From an uncultured Clostridia bacterium (GTDB taxonomy: Bacteria > Bacillota > Clostridia > Oscillospirales > Ruminococcaceae), in assembly GCA_947168885.1 (NCBI GenBank), contig CAMVNQ010000019.1, positions 1 through 64,000 on the forward strand: 64,000 bases of DNA, read 5' to 3'. Below, piece after piece: positions 9,174-17,445 of this stretch (the stretch's first letter is position 1; each line of letters starts with the position of its first letter). Both the position numbers and the translations under genes were made by a program. The notes beneath the pieces were generated by a model. The model was given only the letters and a program-made list of their open reading frames with translations. It was not told where the DNA came from and did not search any database.

Positions 9174-10127
9174 TTATCTGCCGAATTTTTCAGCGAACCA
9201 CACGTTTTCCGCCGTGAACTCTTTTCCGTCAAGATAAGAGAGGATGCCGGCATCGGTGGTGAACTCAAACCGGAGCTTATAGCTGTAAAGTGCCTGATAC
9301 CGGTAGCCCTTTTCCTTGTTCACGCGGTTAGACCCGTACTTCCCGTCTCCGAGCAGAGGGTGTCCGATATATGCCATGTGCGCACGTATCTGATGCGTAC
9401 GTCCGGTCACAAGATCGACTTCAAGCAGACTGTCGCCATCACTGTTCACCGAAAGGACGCGATATTTCGTGACGATCGTGCGGTTTTCGGGAGTCTTTTT
9501 ATCGGAGATCACGACACGATTTTCAGCCTCGTTCTTATACAAATAAGCAGTAAGCGTATCCTCCCGCTTTTCGGGGACTCCGTTTACTGCACACAGATAG
9601 AGCTTCGTAAGCTCGCGGTCACGTATCTTCTGATTGAGGATACGAAGACTTTCGGCGTTCTTTGCTGCGATCACGATACCGCCGGTGTTGCGGTCAATGC
9701 GATTGCAGAGCGCGGGCGCAAAGCACATCTCATCATCGGGACGGTACTCGCCCTTTTCGTACAGATAGCGCTGTATGCCGGCGATAAGCGTCCGCACGTT
9801 ACCGTCGCTGTCCTCATGTACGAGAAGCCCCGGCTCCTTGTCTGCAAGCAGTATGTTCTCATCCTCATACAGCACCTTAATGTCGGGTGCGTCGGACACA
9901 TCGGCTTTTTCCTTTTGCGCAAGAAGCTCGTCCGGTGCGAAAATGCTTATCTCGTCACCCTCGTTAAGCTTATATGCGGGGTCTGTGCGTTTTCCGCCGA
10001 CTTTAATGTCCTTTTTGCGGATAAGCTTGCAGATCGTACCCTGAGAAAGTGCGGGGAACGATTTCTGAAGGAAACGGTCGATACGCTGTCCCGCAGAATT
10101 TCTGCCGACAGTAAGTAACTGCTTCAC
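9174..10127 (-). CDS. RluC/RluD-family 23S rRNA pseudouridine synthase
   Basis: This 317-aa protein has an N-terminal S4 RNA-binding domain (about residues 12-75, including KLIRKKDIKVGGKR) and a catalytic domain with the active-site Asp in NRIDRNTGGIV. It ends with the family motifs VTGRTHQIRAHMAYIGHPLLGD. It converts uridines of large-subunit rRNA to pseudouridine; the exact site is not deducible. Its start overlaps the stop of the upstream 70-aa gene by 4 bp, indicating coupling. Confidence 0.93.
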   Translation of the reverse strand: MKQLLTVGRNSAGQRIDRFLQKSFPALSQGTICKLIRKKDIKVGGKRTDPAYKLNEGDEISIFAPDELLAQKEKADVSDAPDIKVLYEDENILLADKEPGLLVHEDSDGNVRTLIAGIQRYLYEKGEYRPDDEMCFAPALCNRIDRNTGGIVIAAKNAESLRILNQKIRDRELTKLYLCAVNGVPEKREDTLTAYLYKNEAENRVVISDKKTPENRTIVTKYRVLSVNSDGDSLLEVDLVTGRTHQIRAHMAYIGHPLLGDGKYGSNRVNKEKGYRYQALYSYKLRFEFTTDAGILSYLDGKEFTAENVWFAEKFGR

Positions 10128-10336
10128 CGCTGGATCCTTGTGAAGCCGTATTCTTCAAAATGCTCGACGGCCGCGGACATGAACTGGTTCGGGTTTGTGC
10201 ATTTCTCGCTTACTTCCGGAAGCATATCCACAGCGTTCTGCCAGTTTCTTTCGGCAAACTCATTATCCGGAGCCGAAAACCACAGCTCATTGCGCCATGT
10301 TCCGAAACTAAGGCAGATTATATAAGGCTTGTTCAT
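10124..10336 (-). CDS. Small hypothetical protein (70 aa)
   Basis: This 70-aa soluble protein (start MNKPYIICLSFGTWRNELW, end FEEYGFTRIQR) is rich in aromatic residues and matches no family I know. The only support beyond the open frame is the 4-bp overlap with the pseudouridine synthase start and a shared orientation, which suggests a two-gene operon. Confidence 0.6.
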   Translation of the reverse strand: MNKPYIICLSFGTWRNELWFSAPDNEFAERNWQNAVDMLPEVSEKCTNPNQFMSAAVEHFEEYGFTRIQR

Positions 10337-10407
10337 CTTTTTTCATCCTTTTCGCGTGACCACGCAAAGCGGCCGCGCATATAATAAAAACAGCTGCACA
10401 CACAGTA

Positions 10408-10435
10408 TATATCCCCGCTTTCCGGCGGGGATATA
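10408..10435 (-). terminator. Hairpin downstream of the phosphoesterase gene
   Basis: An 11-bp stem (TATATCCCCGC and its complement) with a 6-nt loop lies between the phosphoesterase stop and the 70-aa gene. No good U-tract is present, so it may be a weak terminator or an mRNA-stabilising hairpin. Confidence 0.4.
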
Positions 10436-10446
10436 CGGATATATGC

Positions 10447-10926
10447 TTACTGTACAGCGACTATGTTCATCAGGAGCTTTCCGCTTCCGTCAATGGTTAT
10501 TATGCCGTAGGAGGGCTTGTTGTGACCTCTCGGCGAGTCAATAGCGCCGGGGTTCATCACATATACGCCGTCGATACATTCTGTACGGTACATATGTGTA
10601 TGACCGTAGAGAGCCACTTTGCAGCCGCGGCATTTGGCTTCGCTTACGATAGGATCGAGGCTTCCCTGTACGTTATGCTCATGTCCGTGAACGCAGAGGA
10701 GCTTATATCCGCCGGCTTCAACGACCTCAAGCATCTTATGCTTTCCGTAATCGCAGTCTCCGCCGACATAGTAGAATGTAAGTTCGGGATGCTCGGCTTT
10801 GACATCGGCGAACTCATGTTCTCCGTTGCCAAGGTGGATTATCATATCGGCGTCGAGGTTCTTTTCAACAACGGCCTTATACTTGTGATAGTCCTTATTC
10901 GTATCAGCAACAACAATGATCTTCAT
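10447..10926 (-). CDS. YfcE/MJ0936-type metallophosphoesterase
   Basis: This 159-aa calcineurin-like phosphoesterase has a degenerate first metal site (VVADTNKD in place of SDTHG), HLGNGEHE in place of GD, VGGDCDYG, then the well-conserved VHGHEHNV and LYGHTHMY. The start at 10926 is set by a strong GGAGGAG site; an upstream in-frame start lies in A/T-rich non-coding sequence. The family hydrolyses phosphodiesters of unknown natural substrate. The changes in the first motif may reduce metal binding. Confidence 0.85.
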   Translation of the reverse strand: MKIIVVADTNKDYHKYKAVVEKNLDADMIIHLGNGEHEFADVKAEHPELTFYYVGGDCDYGKHKMLEVVEAGGYKLLCVHGHEHNVQGSLDPIVSEAKCRGCKVALYGHTHMYRTECIDGVYVMNPGAIDSPRGHNKPSYGIITIDGSGKLLMNIVAVQ

Positions 10927-11156
10927 TGCTCTCCTCCATTTCCGCCTTACGGCAGCAAATATTATACCATATAGAATTATTATAACATTAATGCACGAAA
11001 AAGTCAAATGATTTTTGAAAAAAATTGGTATTTTTGGAAAAAACGTTATCATAGTGATAAACAGGCTTTCGCACAGTGTTTTCCGGCAGTTGCACGATCA
11101 TTTTGCCGGAATAAATCGCAGTAACGCGGCATAATTATTGAAAGGAGATGAGAACT

Positions 11157-11366
11157 ATGGGAATTGATATAAACAGCCTGATTTCTGCGGCGAGCAGGAA
11201 GCTCGGCGTACCTGAGGAAAAGCTTCGTAGAGCAGTGAATGACGGCAGCGTTGCCGAGCTTCGCTCATATCTCAGCGAAAAGGACAACGAAAAACTCGAC
11301 AATGCGCTTCGTGACAAGAAGCTTGCCGACGAGATACAGAAAAAGTATATGGGCGGGAAGCGGTAG
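11157..11366 (+). CDS. Small helical protein (69 aa), unknown function
   Basis: The protein begins MGIDINSLISAASRKLGV and is predicted all-helical and charged. The ATG at 11157 is chosen over the one at 11148 because AAAGGAG ends 9 nt upstream of it and overlaps the earlier ATG. It is first in a run of very small (+) genes at 11.2-12.6 kb. No family recognised. Confidence 0.7.
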   Translation: MGIDINSLISAASRKLGVPEEKLRRAVNDGSVAELRSYLSEKDNEKLDNALRDKKLADEIQKKYMGGKR

Positions 11367-11398
11367 CTCGCCGGGACCGTCGGAGGGGGCAGATCGCT

Positions 11399-11680
11399 TT
11401 GGCGGAGCTTGATGATATATCCGGCATCCTGAACAGTCTTTTCGGGAACGGCGGAAGCGGAGAAAACAGCGAAAACGACGGTGGCATCGACCCGGATACC
11501 CTGCTTAAGATACTTGATATAATGTCGAAGCTCGGCGAAAATGACAAGTACACCGACCTGTTAAGGGCTCTCCGCCCGCTTCTCCGCGAAGATAACCGCC
11601 GTAAGCTCGACCGGGCGGAAATGATACTTAAGCTCATGAGCGTACTGCCGCTTCTCGGCGAAAACGGGCTATTCGGATAA
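11399..11680 (+). CDS. Small acidic helical protein (93 aa), unknown function
   Basis: The start is TTG at 11399, supported by GGAGGGG at 11382-11388 with 10-nt spacing. An N-terminal Gly/Asn/Asp-rich stretch (LFGNGGSGENSENDGG) is followed by two amphipathic helices (LLKILDIMSKLGEND and MILKLMSVLPLLGE). It lies 32 bp after the 69-aa gene and is probably co-transcribed. A hairpin (11694-11721, CCCCGC stem) follows. Confidence 0.65.
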   Translation: MAELDDISGILNSLFGNGGSGENSENDGGIDPDTLLKILDIMSKLGENDKYTDLLRALRPLLREDNRRKLDRAEMILKLMSVLPLLGENGLFG

Positions 11681-11753
11681 AGCATGATACTATGTATTTC
11701 CCCGCAAAAGCGGGGAGATACAACATAATCAAAACATTCACGGAGGTCTTGTT

Positions 11754-12323
11754 ATGGAATGGAAGAAAGAGAACATAAGCACGTCCGAGCTTGAAAAACG
11801 GCAGAAAGAGTACATGAATGAAGCGCTGGCGATGATGAAAAAAAGCAGCTCGCCTGACCCATTACCGGAACCGAAGCCCGCCGAGCAGAAGCCCGCCGAA
11901 CAGCAGCCCGATGAGCCAAAGCCTGATGACCGGCCTGATGCAGCCGCACAGTTCACGGAGGAAGCGTCAGATAAGCTGTCGGAGCTGACCGATGTCCCGA
12001 AGACTGATGTCAACGTACCCGACGAACAGACAAGCGATGAACAGAAGCGCGACGAGCAGATAACCGATGACTTCGGCGACAAGTACGGCGTATATACTGC
12101 CGAGGAGATAATAAACAGTGAATACAGCGGTGAAGGACTCAGGAAAGCGGCAGAGATACTTGAAGAGATGACCCGGAGCACCGAGATGATGAAAAAACTC
12201 GCGAACAGCGACAACGACCCGGATACCACCGACTTTCCGGACTTTTCGGACAGCATACCGAAAGACGGAGAACGGTTTCGCGGGGAACAAGAAACGGAAA
12301 AATGCACAGCGAAAGAAACGTGA
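11754..12323 (+). CDS. Acidic Pro/Glu/Asp-rich low-complexity protein (189 aa)
   Basis: Residues 30-100 are dominated by Pro, Glu, Asp, Lys and Gln with repeated units such as KPAEQ and DEQ. The C-terminal part has one helix-rich section (GEGLRKAAEILEEMTR). It is probably largely disordered, with no signal peptide or membrane segment. It has a GGAGG site and is followed one base after its stop by the next mini-gene. Function unknown. Confidence 0.7.
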   Translation: MEWKKENISTSELEKRQKEYMNEALAMMKKSSSPDPLPEPKPAEQKPAEQQPDEPKPDDRPDAAAQFTEEASDKLSELTDVPKTDVNVPDEQTSDEQKRDEQITDDFGDKYGVYTAEEIINSEYSGEGLRKAAEILEEMTRSTEMMKKLANSDNDPDTTDFPDFSDSIPKDGERFRGEQETEKCTAKET

Positions 12324-12324
12324 T

Positions 12325-12447
12325 ATGTCCGGCTTTCCCGCTATTGACAACGATACTATGCTCATTCTCGCGCTCGTGTACATACTTTACAGACAGAACG
12401 CGGATAAATCCGTACTCATAGCACTTCTGTCAGTACTTATCGGCTGA
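12325..12447 (+). CDS. Hydrophobic 40-aa microprotein
   Basis: The frame encodes a charged/polar N terminus with DNDTM followed by two short hydrophobic stretches separated by YRQNADKS, ending SVLIG. It begins one base after the stop of the 189-aa gene, so it is likely translated by coupling. Small one- or two-helix membrane microproteins of this kind occur near similar small genes in Clostridia (recollection, not checked). Confidence 0.55.
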   Translation: MSGFPAIDNDTMLILALVYILYRQNADKSVLIALLSVLIG

Positions 12448-12533
12448 TGTATATTACCGGCAGCATGGATAATACTAATCATATCACCGGAAAGGTGATA
12501 TATGAACTCTCTTACAGACCGAAAGGACAGTAG
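12447..12533 (+). CDS. Possible 28-aa mini-ORF
   Basis: An ATG overlaps the stop of the hydrophobic microprotein (TGATG) and opens a 28-codon frame (MYITGSMDNTNHITGKVIYE...). There is no separate ribosome binding site. Two bases separate its stop from the next start. This may be chance; support is positional only. Confidence 0.25.
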   Translation: MYITGSMDNTNHITGKVIYELSYRPKGQ

Positions 12534-12535
12534 AA

Positions 12536-12604
12536 ATGGGAAAGAACAAGAAAAACAAACAGCAGGCTGCCACCGACAGTAATGACGGCGGCAAAGCAGG
12601 CTGA
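12536..12604 (+). CDS. Basic 22-aa microprotein
   Basis: ATG at 12536 follows a good site (GAAAGGA). The product begins MGKNKKNKQQ and ends GGKAG: Lys/Asn/Gln-rich and then Gly-rich. It is the last frame before a strong terminator, consistent with being the end of the mini-gene operon. Confidence 0.4.
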   Translation: MGKNKKNKQQAATDSNDGGKAG

Positions 12605-12621
12605 AAAAAGCGCTTATGACC

Positions 12622-12660
12622 GTATTTTCCCCCGCCCCAAAGCGGGGGAAAATACATTTT
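12622..12660 (+). terminator. Strong terminator ending the mini-gene cluster
   Basis: A perfect 14-bp stem (GTATTTTCCCCCGC with its complement, 6-nt loop at 12636-12641) is followed by ATTTT. Confidence 0.85.
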
Positions 12661-12689
12661 ACGGGTTCGCGGACACGCGGCATTTTATC

Positions 12690-12719
12690 TTGACAAAATA
12701 CGGTAAATGGGTGTATAAT
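12690..12719 (+). promoter_or_regulatory. Near-consensus SigA promoter for the hydrolase gene
   Basis: TTGACA (12690-12695) and TATAAT (12714-12719) are spaced by 18 bp and sit about 40 bp upstream of the hydrolase start. Confidence 0.8.
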
Positions 12720-12760
12720 ATATTGGTATGCGATTTTCCCGAAAAAGCCCGGAGGATATG

Positions 12761-13534
12761 ATGAATACAGACATAAACGGCATTTCAACGAACTATATCG
12801 ACAAAGGCGAGGGTGACACCGTTCTCGTGCTTCAGGGCTGGGGAACGAGCGTCGATCTTTACTCGGCGGTCATAGACAAAATGGCGGAGAAATACCGCGT
12901 CCTCGCGCCGGATATGCCGGGGTTCGGAGCTTCTGCCGAGCCGCCTGAACCATGGCACGTTGACGACTATGCCGACTTTGTACTCGCGTTCTGCGAAAAG
13001 CTCGGGGTTTCGAGCTGCATCATCTTCGCGCACAGCTTCGGCGGACGCGTGACACTCAAGCTAATGGCAAGAGACGAATTGCCGCTTAAAGTTACAAAGA
13101 TAATACTCACCGGCGCGGCAGGCATACGCCACGAACCTTCGGAAGAAGCGAAGAAGAAAGCCGCTGCTTATCAGCGTGGAAAGAAGTTCCTTTCAAGCGC
13201 GCCGATGAAGACACTTTTCCCGAACGCACTCGAAAACCTGCGCAATAAGCACGGCTCCGCGGATTACAAAGCGGCGAGCCCGATGATGCGACAGGTGCTC
13301 GTCAACACGGTAAATGAGGACTTGTCCGCGCTGCTGCCGAAATGTACACCCGAAACGCTTCTTATCTGGGGCAGGAACGACGATGCCGCGCCGCTGTGCG
13401 ACGGTGAGAGAATGGAAAAGGAAATGCCCGACGCGGGGCTCGTTACGCTCGACAACGCAGGGCACTTCGCATTCATCGAGCAGCAGTTCATATTCCTTCG
13501 CGTGCTCTCGTCATTCCTCGGGATCGATTTCTGA
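12761..13534 (+). CDS. Alpha/beta-fold hydrolase
   Basis: This 257-aa protein has the nucleophile elbow AHSFGG (Ser about residue 96), the oxyanion region VLQGWGTS, the acidic residue in WGRNDDAAP and the catalytic His in NAGHFAFIEQ. It resembles small-molecule esterases/lactonases of the AB-hydrolase-1 family. The substrate is unknown. The start at 12761 is preferred over 12758 because GGAGG at 12751-12755 would be too close to the latter. It is transcribed from the consensus promoter at 12690. Confidence 0.87.
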   Translation: MNTDINGISTNYIDKGEGDTVLVLQGWGTSVDLYSAVIDKMAEKYRVLAPDMPGFGASAEPPEPWHVDDYADFVLAFCEKLGVSSCIIFAHSFGGRVTLKLMARDELPLKVTKIILTGAAGIRHEPSEEAKKKAAAYQRGKKFLSSAPMKTLFPNALENLRNKHGSADYKAASPMMRQVLVNTVNEDLSALLPKCTPETLLIWGRNDDAAPLCDGERMEKEMPDAGLVTLDNAGHFAFIEQQFIFLRVLSSFLGIDF

Positions 13535-13595
13535 TCCGTAATTCGTAATTATTGTGTCCGACTCACGGACGTATTATAAATAATAAGAGGTCACC

Positions 13596-15203
13596 ATGAC
13601 AGTTATTGCTCACATCTTGTTTTTCGCGGCTACGCTCGCCGTCTTCACAATAAATTTTATACACTATATGCATATGTTCCAGCTCAACTCGTACAGCGCG
13701 CACGAGCATTTTGAATGGCACAAGAAGAACGGCAGAGAATACCTGATACGTGTATGTTTTCCGGTAATATTCGCGTTTATCGCGCTCTACGCAGGCATTG
13801 GGAACTGTTTCGGCGGCGACGAGATCGTATGGACATTAAGCGACCTTCTTCCGTACATAGGTGCGGTCCTGATGTTTGCCGGCACGATACCTGCGATACT
13901 CGGGTTTAAAAAGCCCGCAAAGAAGAAGCTCGTGTTCACTCCGCGAGTAATAAGAATGTGCGTTACAACGACGCTTATTTACGGTGCTGTCTGCCCGCTT
14001 TCATTTATTTTCCTTCACGAAACGAAGCTTTATTTCGCAGTTATCACGCTTCTGCCGATCTTGTGCGTATTAATGCCCTGCGTTGCCAATTTCATAAACA
14101 AACCGATCGAAAAGGCAGTCAACAACTACTATATCAACGACGCAAAGCGCATTATCAACGAGCTTCCGAACACGACAGTCATCGGCATCACCGGAAGCTA
14201 CGGCAAGACATCGACCAAGTTCTACCTCGAAAAGCTTCTTTCCGCAAAGTACAACGTGCTCATGACACCCGGAAGCTTCAATACCACAATGGGCGTTGTG
14301 AAGGTCGTACGCGGAAGCCTCAACGCGACACACGAGATCTTCCTCTGCGAAATGGGGGCAAAGGGCGTCGGCGAGATCAAGGAGATCTGCGACATCGTTC
14401 ACCCGAAGCATTCAATAATCACGTCTATCGGCGAGCAGCATCTGGAGACTTTCGGCTCGGTAGAGAACATCATAAAGACAAAGTTCGAGATCGCCGACGC
14501 TGTCACCGACGGAACCGTATTCTTAAACTACGACAATGAATTTATACGCAGCAAGCCCATCGACAAGAACCATATCACCTACGGCATAAACGGCGGCGAA
14601 TGGGACTACACCGCGTCCGACATAAAGGTCACCGAGAAAGGCACGACCTTCACCGTTCACCACGGGAGCGAAGAAAAGCAGTTCACCACAAAGCTCCTCG
14701 GAGAGCATAACGTACAGAATATCCTCGGAGCTATCGCAGTCTCGCATGAACTCGGGATAACGCTCGATGAACTCGTATATCCGGTAAAACGACTTGAATG
14801 CGTTCCGCACAGAATGGAGATCATCGACAAGGGTAACGGCGTAACGATCATCGACGATGCGTTCAACTCCAACCCCGCCGGTGCGAGAGCGGCGTTTAAA
14901 ACTCTCTCGATGTTCGACGCGCTTCGTATCGTCGCGACCCCGGGAATGATAGAGCTCGGTGAGCGCGAATATCAGCTAAACAAGGAGCTCGGAGCGGACG
15001 CGGCAAGCTGCTGTGACATAGCGATACTCGTAGGTGAGAGACAGGCTCCGCCTATAAAGGAGGGCTTGCTCGCAAAGGGCTTCCCCGAGAACCATATAAT
15101 CGTAGCTAAGGATCTGAACGAAGCTATGAAGAGTGCTTACTCGATACAGCCCGGAAGGAAGCGCGTGATACTGCTCGAAAATGACCTCCCGGATAACTTC
15201 TGA
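13596..15203 (+). CDS. murF: Membrane-anchored MurF-type ligase (UDP-MurNAc-tripeptide--D-Ala-D-Ala ligase)
   Basis: This 535-aa protein starts with about four to five hydrophobic segments (residues 3-25, 50-70, 84-105, 125-165), a membrane region absent from standard MurF. It then has the Mur ligase ATP loop TGITGSYGKTSTK, the central motif EMGAKGVGEIKEI, the His/Asn segment LGEHNVQNILGA and DAFNSNP at the start of the third domain. MurF adds D-Ala-D-Ala to the peptidoglycan precursor. A Ddl gene lies 0.9 kb downstream on the same strand, which supports a cell-wall role. The substrate assignment is by family resemblance only. Confidence 0.85.
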   Translation: MTVIAHILFFAATLAVFTINFIHYMHMFQLNSYSAHEHFEWHKKNGREYLIRVCFPVIFAFIALYAGIGNCFGGDEIVWTLSDLLPYIGAVLMFAGTIPAILGFKKPAKKKLVFTPRVIRMCVTTTLIYGAVCPLSFIFLHETKLYFAVITLLPILCVLMPCVANFINKPIEKAVNNYYINDAKRIINELPNTTVIGITGSYGKTSTKFYLEKLLSAKYNVLMTPGSFNTTMGVVKVVRGSLNATHEIFLCEMGAKGVGEIKEICDIVHPKHSIITSIGEQHLETFGSVENIIKTKFEIADAVTDGTVFLNYDNEFIRSKPIDKNHITYGINGGEWDYTASDIKVTEKGTTFTVHHGSEEKQFTTKLLGEHNVQNILGAIAVSHELGITLDELVYPVKRLECVPHRMEIIDKGNGVTIIDDAFNSNPAGARAAFKTLSMFDALRIVATPGMIELGEREYQLNKELGADAASCCDIAILVGERQAPPIKEGLLAKGFPENHIIVAKDLNEAMKSAYSIQPGRKRVILLENDLPDNF

Positions 15204-15227
15204 TAAATGGTGATATGATAAAAAGTA

Positions 15228-15536
15228 ATGAAGATATACTGTGATTACTGCGGGACGCAGATAGATACCGACACAAATATTACCTGTCCTAACTGCGGGG
15301 CTTCATACGCAAACGACGATGAGCTTAAAACCGAACAGAAACGTCAGGAACGTGAACTTCTGCTCGGCGACCTTGACGCAAAAATGAAGCAGCTGAAAGA
15401 GCAGGAGATAATGAGGGAATTCGAGAATCGCCGGAAAGAAAGCAATCTGGCAGTTATCGGAAAGATAGTCGTCGGAGCTGTACTTGCCTGCATTCTGATC
15501 TATGTTATAATAAGAGTCGGAATGATAGTTAGATAA
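15228..15536 (+). CDS. Zinc-ribbon single-pass membrane protein (102 aa)
   Basis: An N-terminal zinc ribbon (YCDYCG ... CPNCG, residues 3-24) is followed by a charged coiled-coil-like segment (residues 34-70) and one C-terminal membrane helix (IGKIVVGAVLACILIYVII). It is a paralogue of the next gene with the same layout. It lies 25 bp after murF and is probably in the same operon. Ribosome binding is weak (no clear SD within 10 nt). Function unknown. Confidence 0.78.
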   Translation: MKIYCDYCGTQIDTDTNITCPNCGASYANDDELKTEQKRQERELLLGDLDAKMKQLKEQEIMREFENRRKESNLAVIGKIVVGAVLACILIYVIIRVGMIVR

Positions 15537-15569
15537 GTCAAAGATGTAAAAAACGGGAAGGATAAAACA

Positions 15570-16055
15570 ATGAAGATTTACTGTGATTTCTGCGGTTCGC
15601 AGATAGAAACGGCCGAAAACAGAACCTGCCCTCACTGCGGCGGTTACTATTCTGCCGATGAAGAGCTTCTCAAGGAAAAGGAACGCGTGCGCCAGCTGAA
15701 CGAGCTTGAAATGAAGAAGCAGCAGCTCGACATTGAGCGTATGGAACTCGAAAACAAAGGGCTCAACAAGTTTAATATAAATGACTCGAAGCTTGTGAAC
15801 CGCGGTACAAAGGGTTGTCTCGCAGGTTTAATCGTAGGTCTGTCTATACTCGGTATTTTCTTCATCCTGATGATGATATGCGTTTTTGCGGATACGGCAA
15901 GTGAAAAGAAAGAAACGAAGAAAAGAGCTGAGACAGCGGTTCCCCACACCAGCATTACATATTCTGTAAGTCTCGACCCGATAAATATGCCGGAGATAGA
16001 AGTCCCCGACATAACCATTCCGGATATCAAGGTGCCCGATATAAATGTCAGATGA
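15570..16055 (+). CDS. Zinc-ribbon membrane protein with repeated C-terminal tail (161 aa)
   Basis: It has the same N-terminal zinc ribbon as its neighbour (CDFCG ... CPHCGG), a coiled-coil-like segment (residues 32-64) and one membrane helix at about residues 85-106. The C-terminal tail carries a short repeat of the form xPDIxV/I (IEVPDITIPDIKVPDINV). Ribosome binding site GGAAGGA is good. It sits between the MurF-type ligase and Ddl, so a role tied to the cell envelope is possible but unproven. Confidence 0.78.
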   Translation: MKIYCDFCGSQIETAENRTCPHCGGYYSADEELLKEKERVRQLNELEMKKQQLDIERMELENKGLNKFNINDSKLVNRGTKGCLAGLIVGLSILGIFFILMMICVFADTASEKKETKKRAETAVPHTSITYSVSLDPINMPEIEVPDITIPDIKVPDINVR

Positions 16056-16100
16056 CTAAAGATAAACCCAAGAACAAACTACAAGAAAGAAGGCAGTTTT

Positions 16101-17297
16101 ATGAAAATCAGAGTTGGTGTGTTTTTCGGCGGCAAGAGCGTCGAGCATGAAGTTTCGGTCATTTCCGCGCTTCAGGCTTGCAGATCCCTTAACAAAGAAA
16201 AATATGACATCATTCCCGTTTATATTACGAAAAACACCGAATTCTACATAGGCGAGAAAATCGGAAGCATCGAAGCTTACCACAATATCCCCGCGCTTCT
16301 CAGGGAGAGCACGAGAGTGCTTCCCGTCGGGAACAACGGCACAGTTGAATTTCTGAACTACCCTATGAAGAAGTTCGGAAACAACATCGCCGCGGTGATA
16401 GACGTGGCGCTTCCGATAGTTCACGGCACGAACGTTGAGGACGGCGCACTTCAGGGCTACCTCCAGACGCTCGGCGTACCCTATGCGGGCTGTGATGTGC
16501 TTTCAAGCGCTCTGGGCATGGACAAATACGCTATGAAGTGCGTTTTCGCTGATAACGGTATTCCTGTGCTCCCCGCGACGGTAGTGAACGTAAAACAGTT
16601 CACAAGAGAGCACGACGCTGTTATAGAGCTCATCGAGAGCAGAACGCAGTACCCTGTTATCGTGAAGCCTGTGAACCTCGGTTCAAGCGTCGGTATCCGC
16701 AAGGCAAAAGACCGTGCGGAGCTTGAAGACGCACTTGACTATGCGTTCACATTCGCGATAAAGGTACTTGTCGAAAACGCAGTAACAGAGCTCAAAGAGA
16801 TAAACTGCTCGGTACTCGGTGACTACGAAGATGCCGAAGCAAGCGAGTGCGAAGAACCGATCGCTAACGACGAGATATTAAGCTATCAGGACAAATATGT
16901 CGGCGGTACAAAATCCTCGGGCGGAAAGAGCGGTATGGCTTCGCTTAAGCGTAAGATCCCCGCGGATATAACTCCCGAACAGCGCGAGGAAGTACGCACG
17001 CTCGCGGTAAAAGCGTTCCGTTCTCTCGGGTGCGCAGGTGTGGCGCGTATCGACTTCATGCTCGACAAGGCGACAGGAAAGATATATCTCAATGAGATCA
17101 ACACAATTCCCGGAAGCCTCTCGTTCTATCTCTGGGAGCCCGTTGGAGTCAAGTACACAGCTATGCTTGATAAGCTCATAGAGCTCGCACTCAAACGTTC
17201 ACGCGAGAATAAGTCTATAACCTTCTCGTTCGATACGAATATTCTTGAAAATGCGTCATTCGGCGGCTCAAAGGGCAGCAAAGGCGCTAAGTGCTGA
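16101..17297 (+). CDS. ddl: D-alanine--D-alanine ligase
   Basis: This 398-aa ATP-grasp ligase has the N-terminal substrate motif FFGGKSVEHEVSVISA, the glycine/serine loop VKPVNLGSSVGI, the metal-binding end RIDFMLDK...LNEINTIPGS and the omega-loop/closing residues SFYLWEPVGVKY. It forms D-Ala-D-Ala for peptidoglycan. A run GGKSGMASLK precedes the third domain. The last 15 residues (GGSKGSKGAKC) are an unusual Gly/Ser/Lys tail. Whether it makes D-Ala-D-Ala or D-Ala-D-Lac cannot be told here. Confidence 0.94.
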   Translation: MKIRVGVFFGGKSVEHEVSVISALQACRSLNKEKYDIIPVYITKNTEFYIGEKIGSIEAYHNIPALLRESTRVLPVGNNGTVEFLNYPMKKFGNNIAAVIDVALPIVHGTNVEDGALQGYLQTLGVPYAGCDVLSSALGMDKYAMKCVFADNGIPVLPATVVNVKQFTREHDAVIELIESRTQYPVIVKPVNLGSSVGIRKAKDRAELEDALDYAFTFAIKVLVENAVTELKEINCSVLGDYEDAEASECEEPIANDEILSYQDKYVGGTKSSGGKSGMASLKRKIPADITPEQREEVRTLAVKAFRSLGCAGVARIDFMLDKATGKIYLNEINTIPGSLSFYLWEPVGVKYTAMLDKLIELALKRSRENKSITFSFDTNILENASFGGSKGSKGAKC

Positions 17298-17445
17298 TAA
17301 TTTCCGGACAGAGTCCGTCTTTCGTGTCATATCCCCGCCGTCGGTGGGAATATGACACATATTTGTCATTTGTAACAACGCAAGCGTATAAAATCGCCGT
17401 GTATTTGTAGAAGATAAACAAAAATAAAAAATTGCAAAAAAATAC

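Noticed and set aside
9165-10118. Long (+) frame opposite the pseudouridine synthase gene
   Set aside because: It is almost exactly antisense to a gene with clear RluD motifs and has no ribosome binding site.
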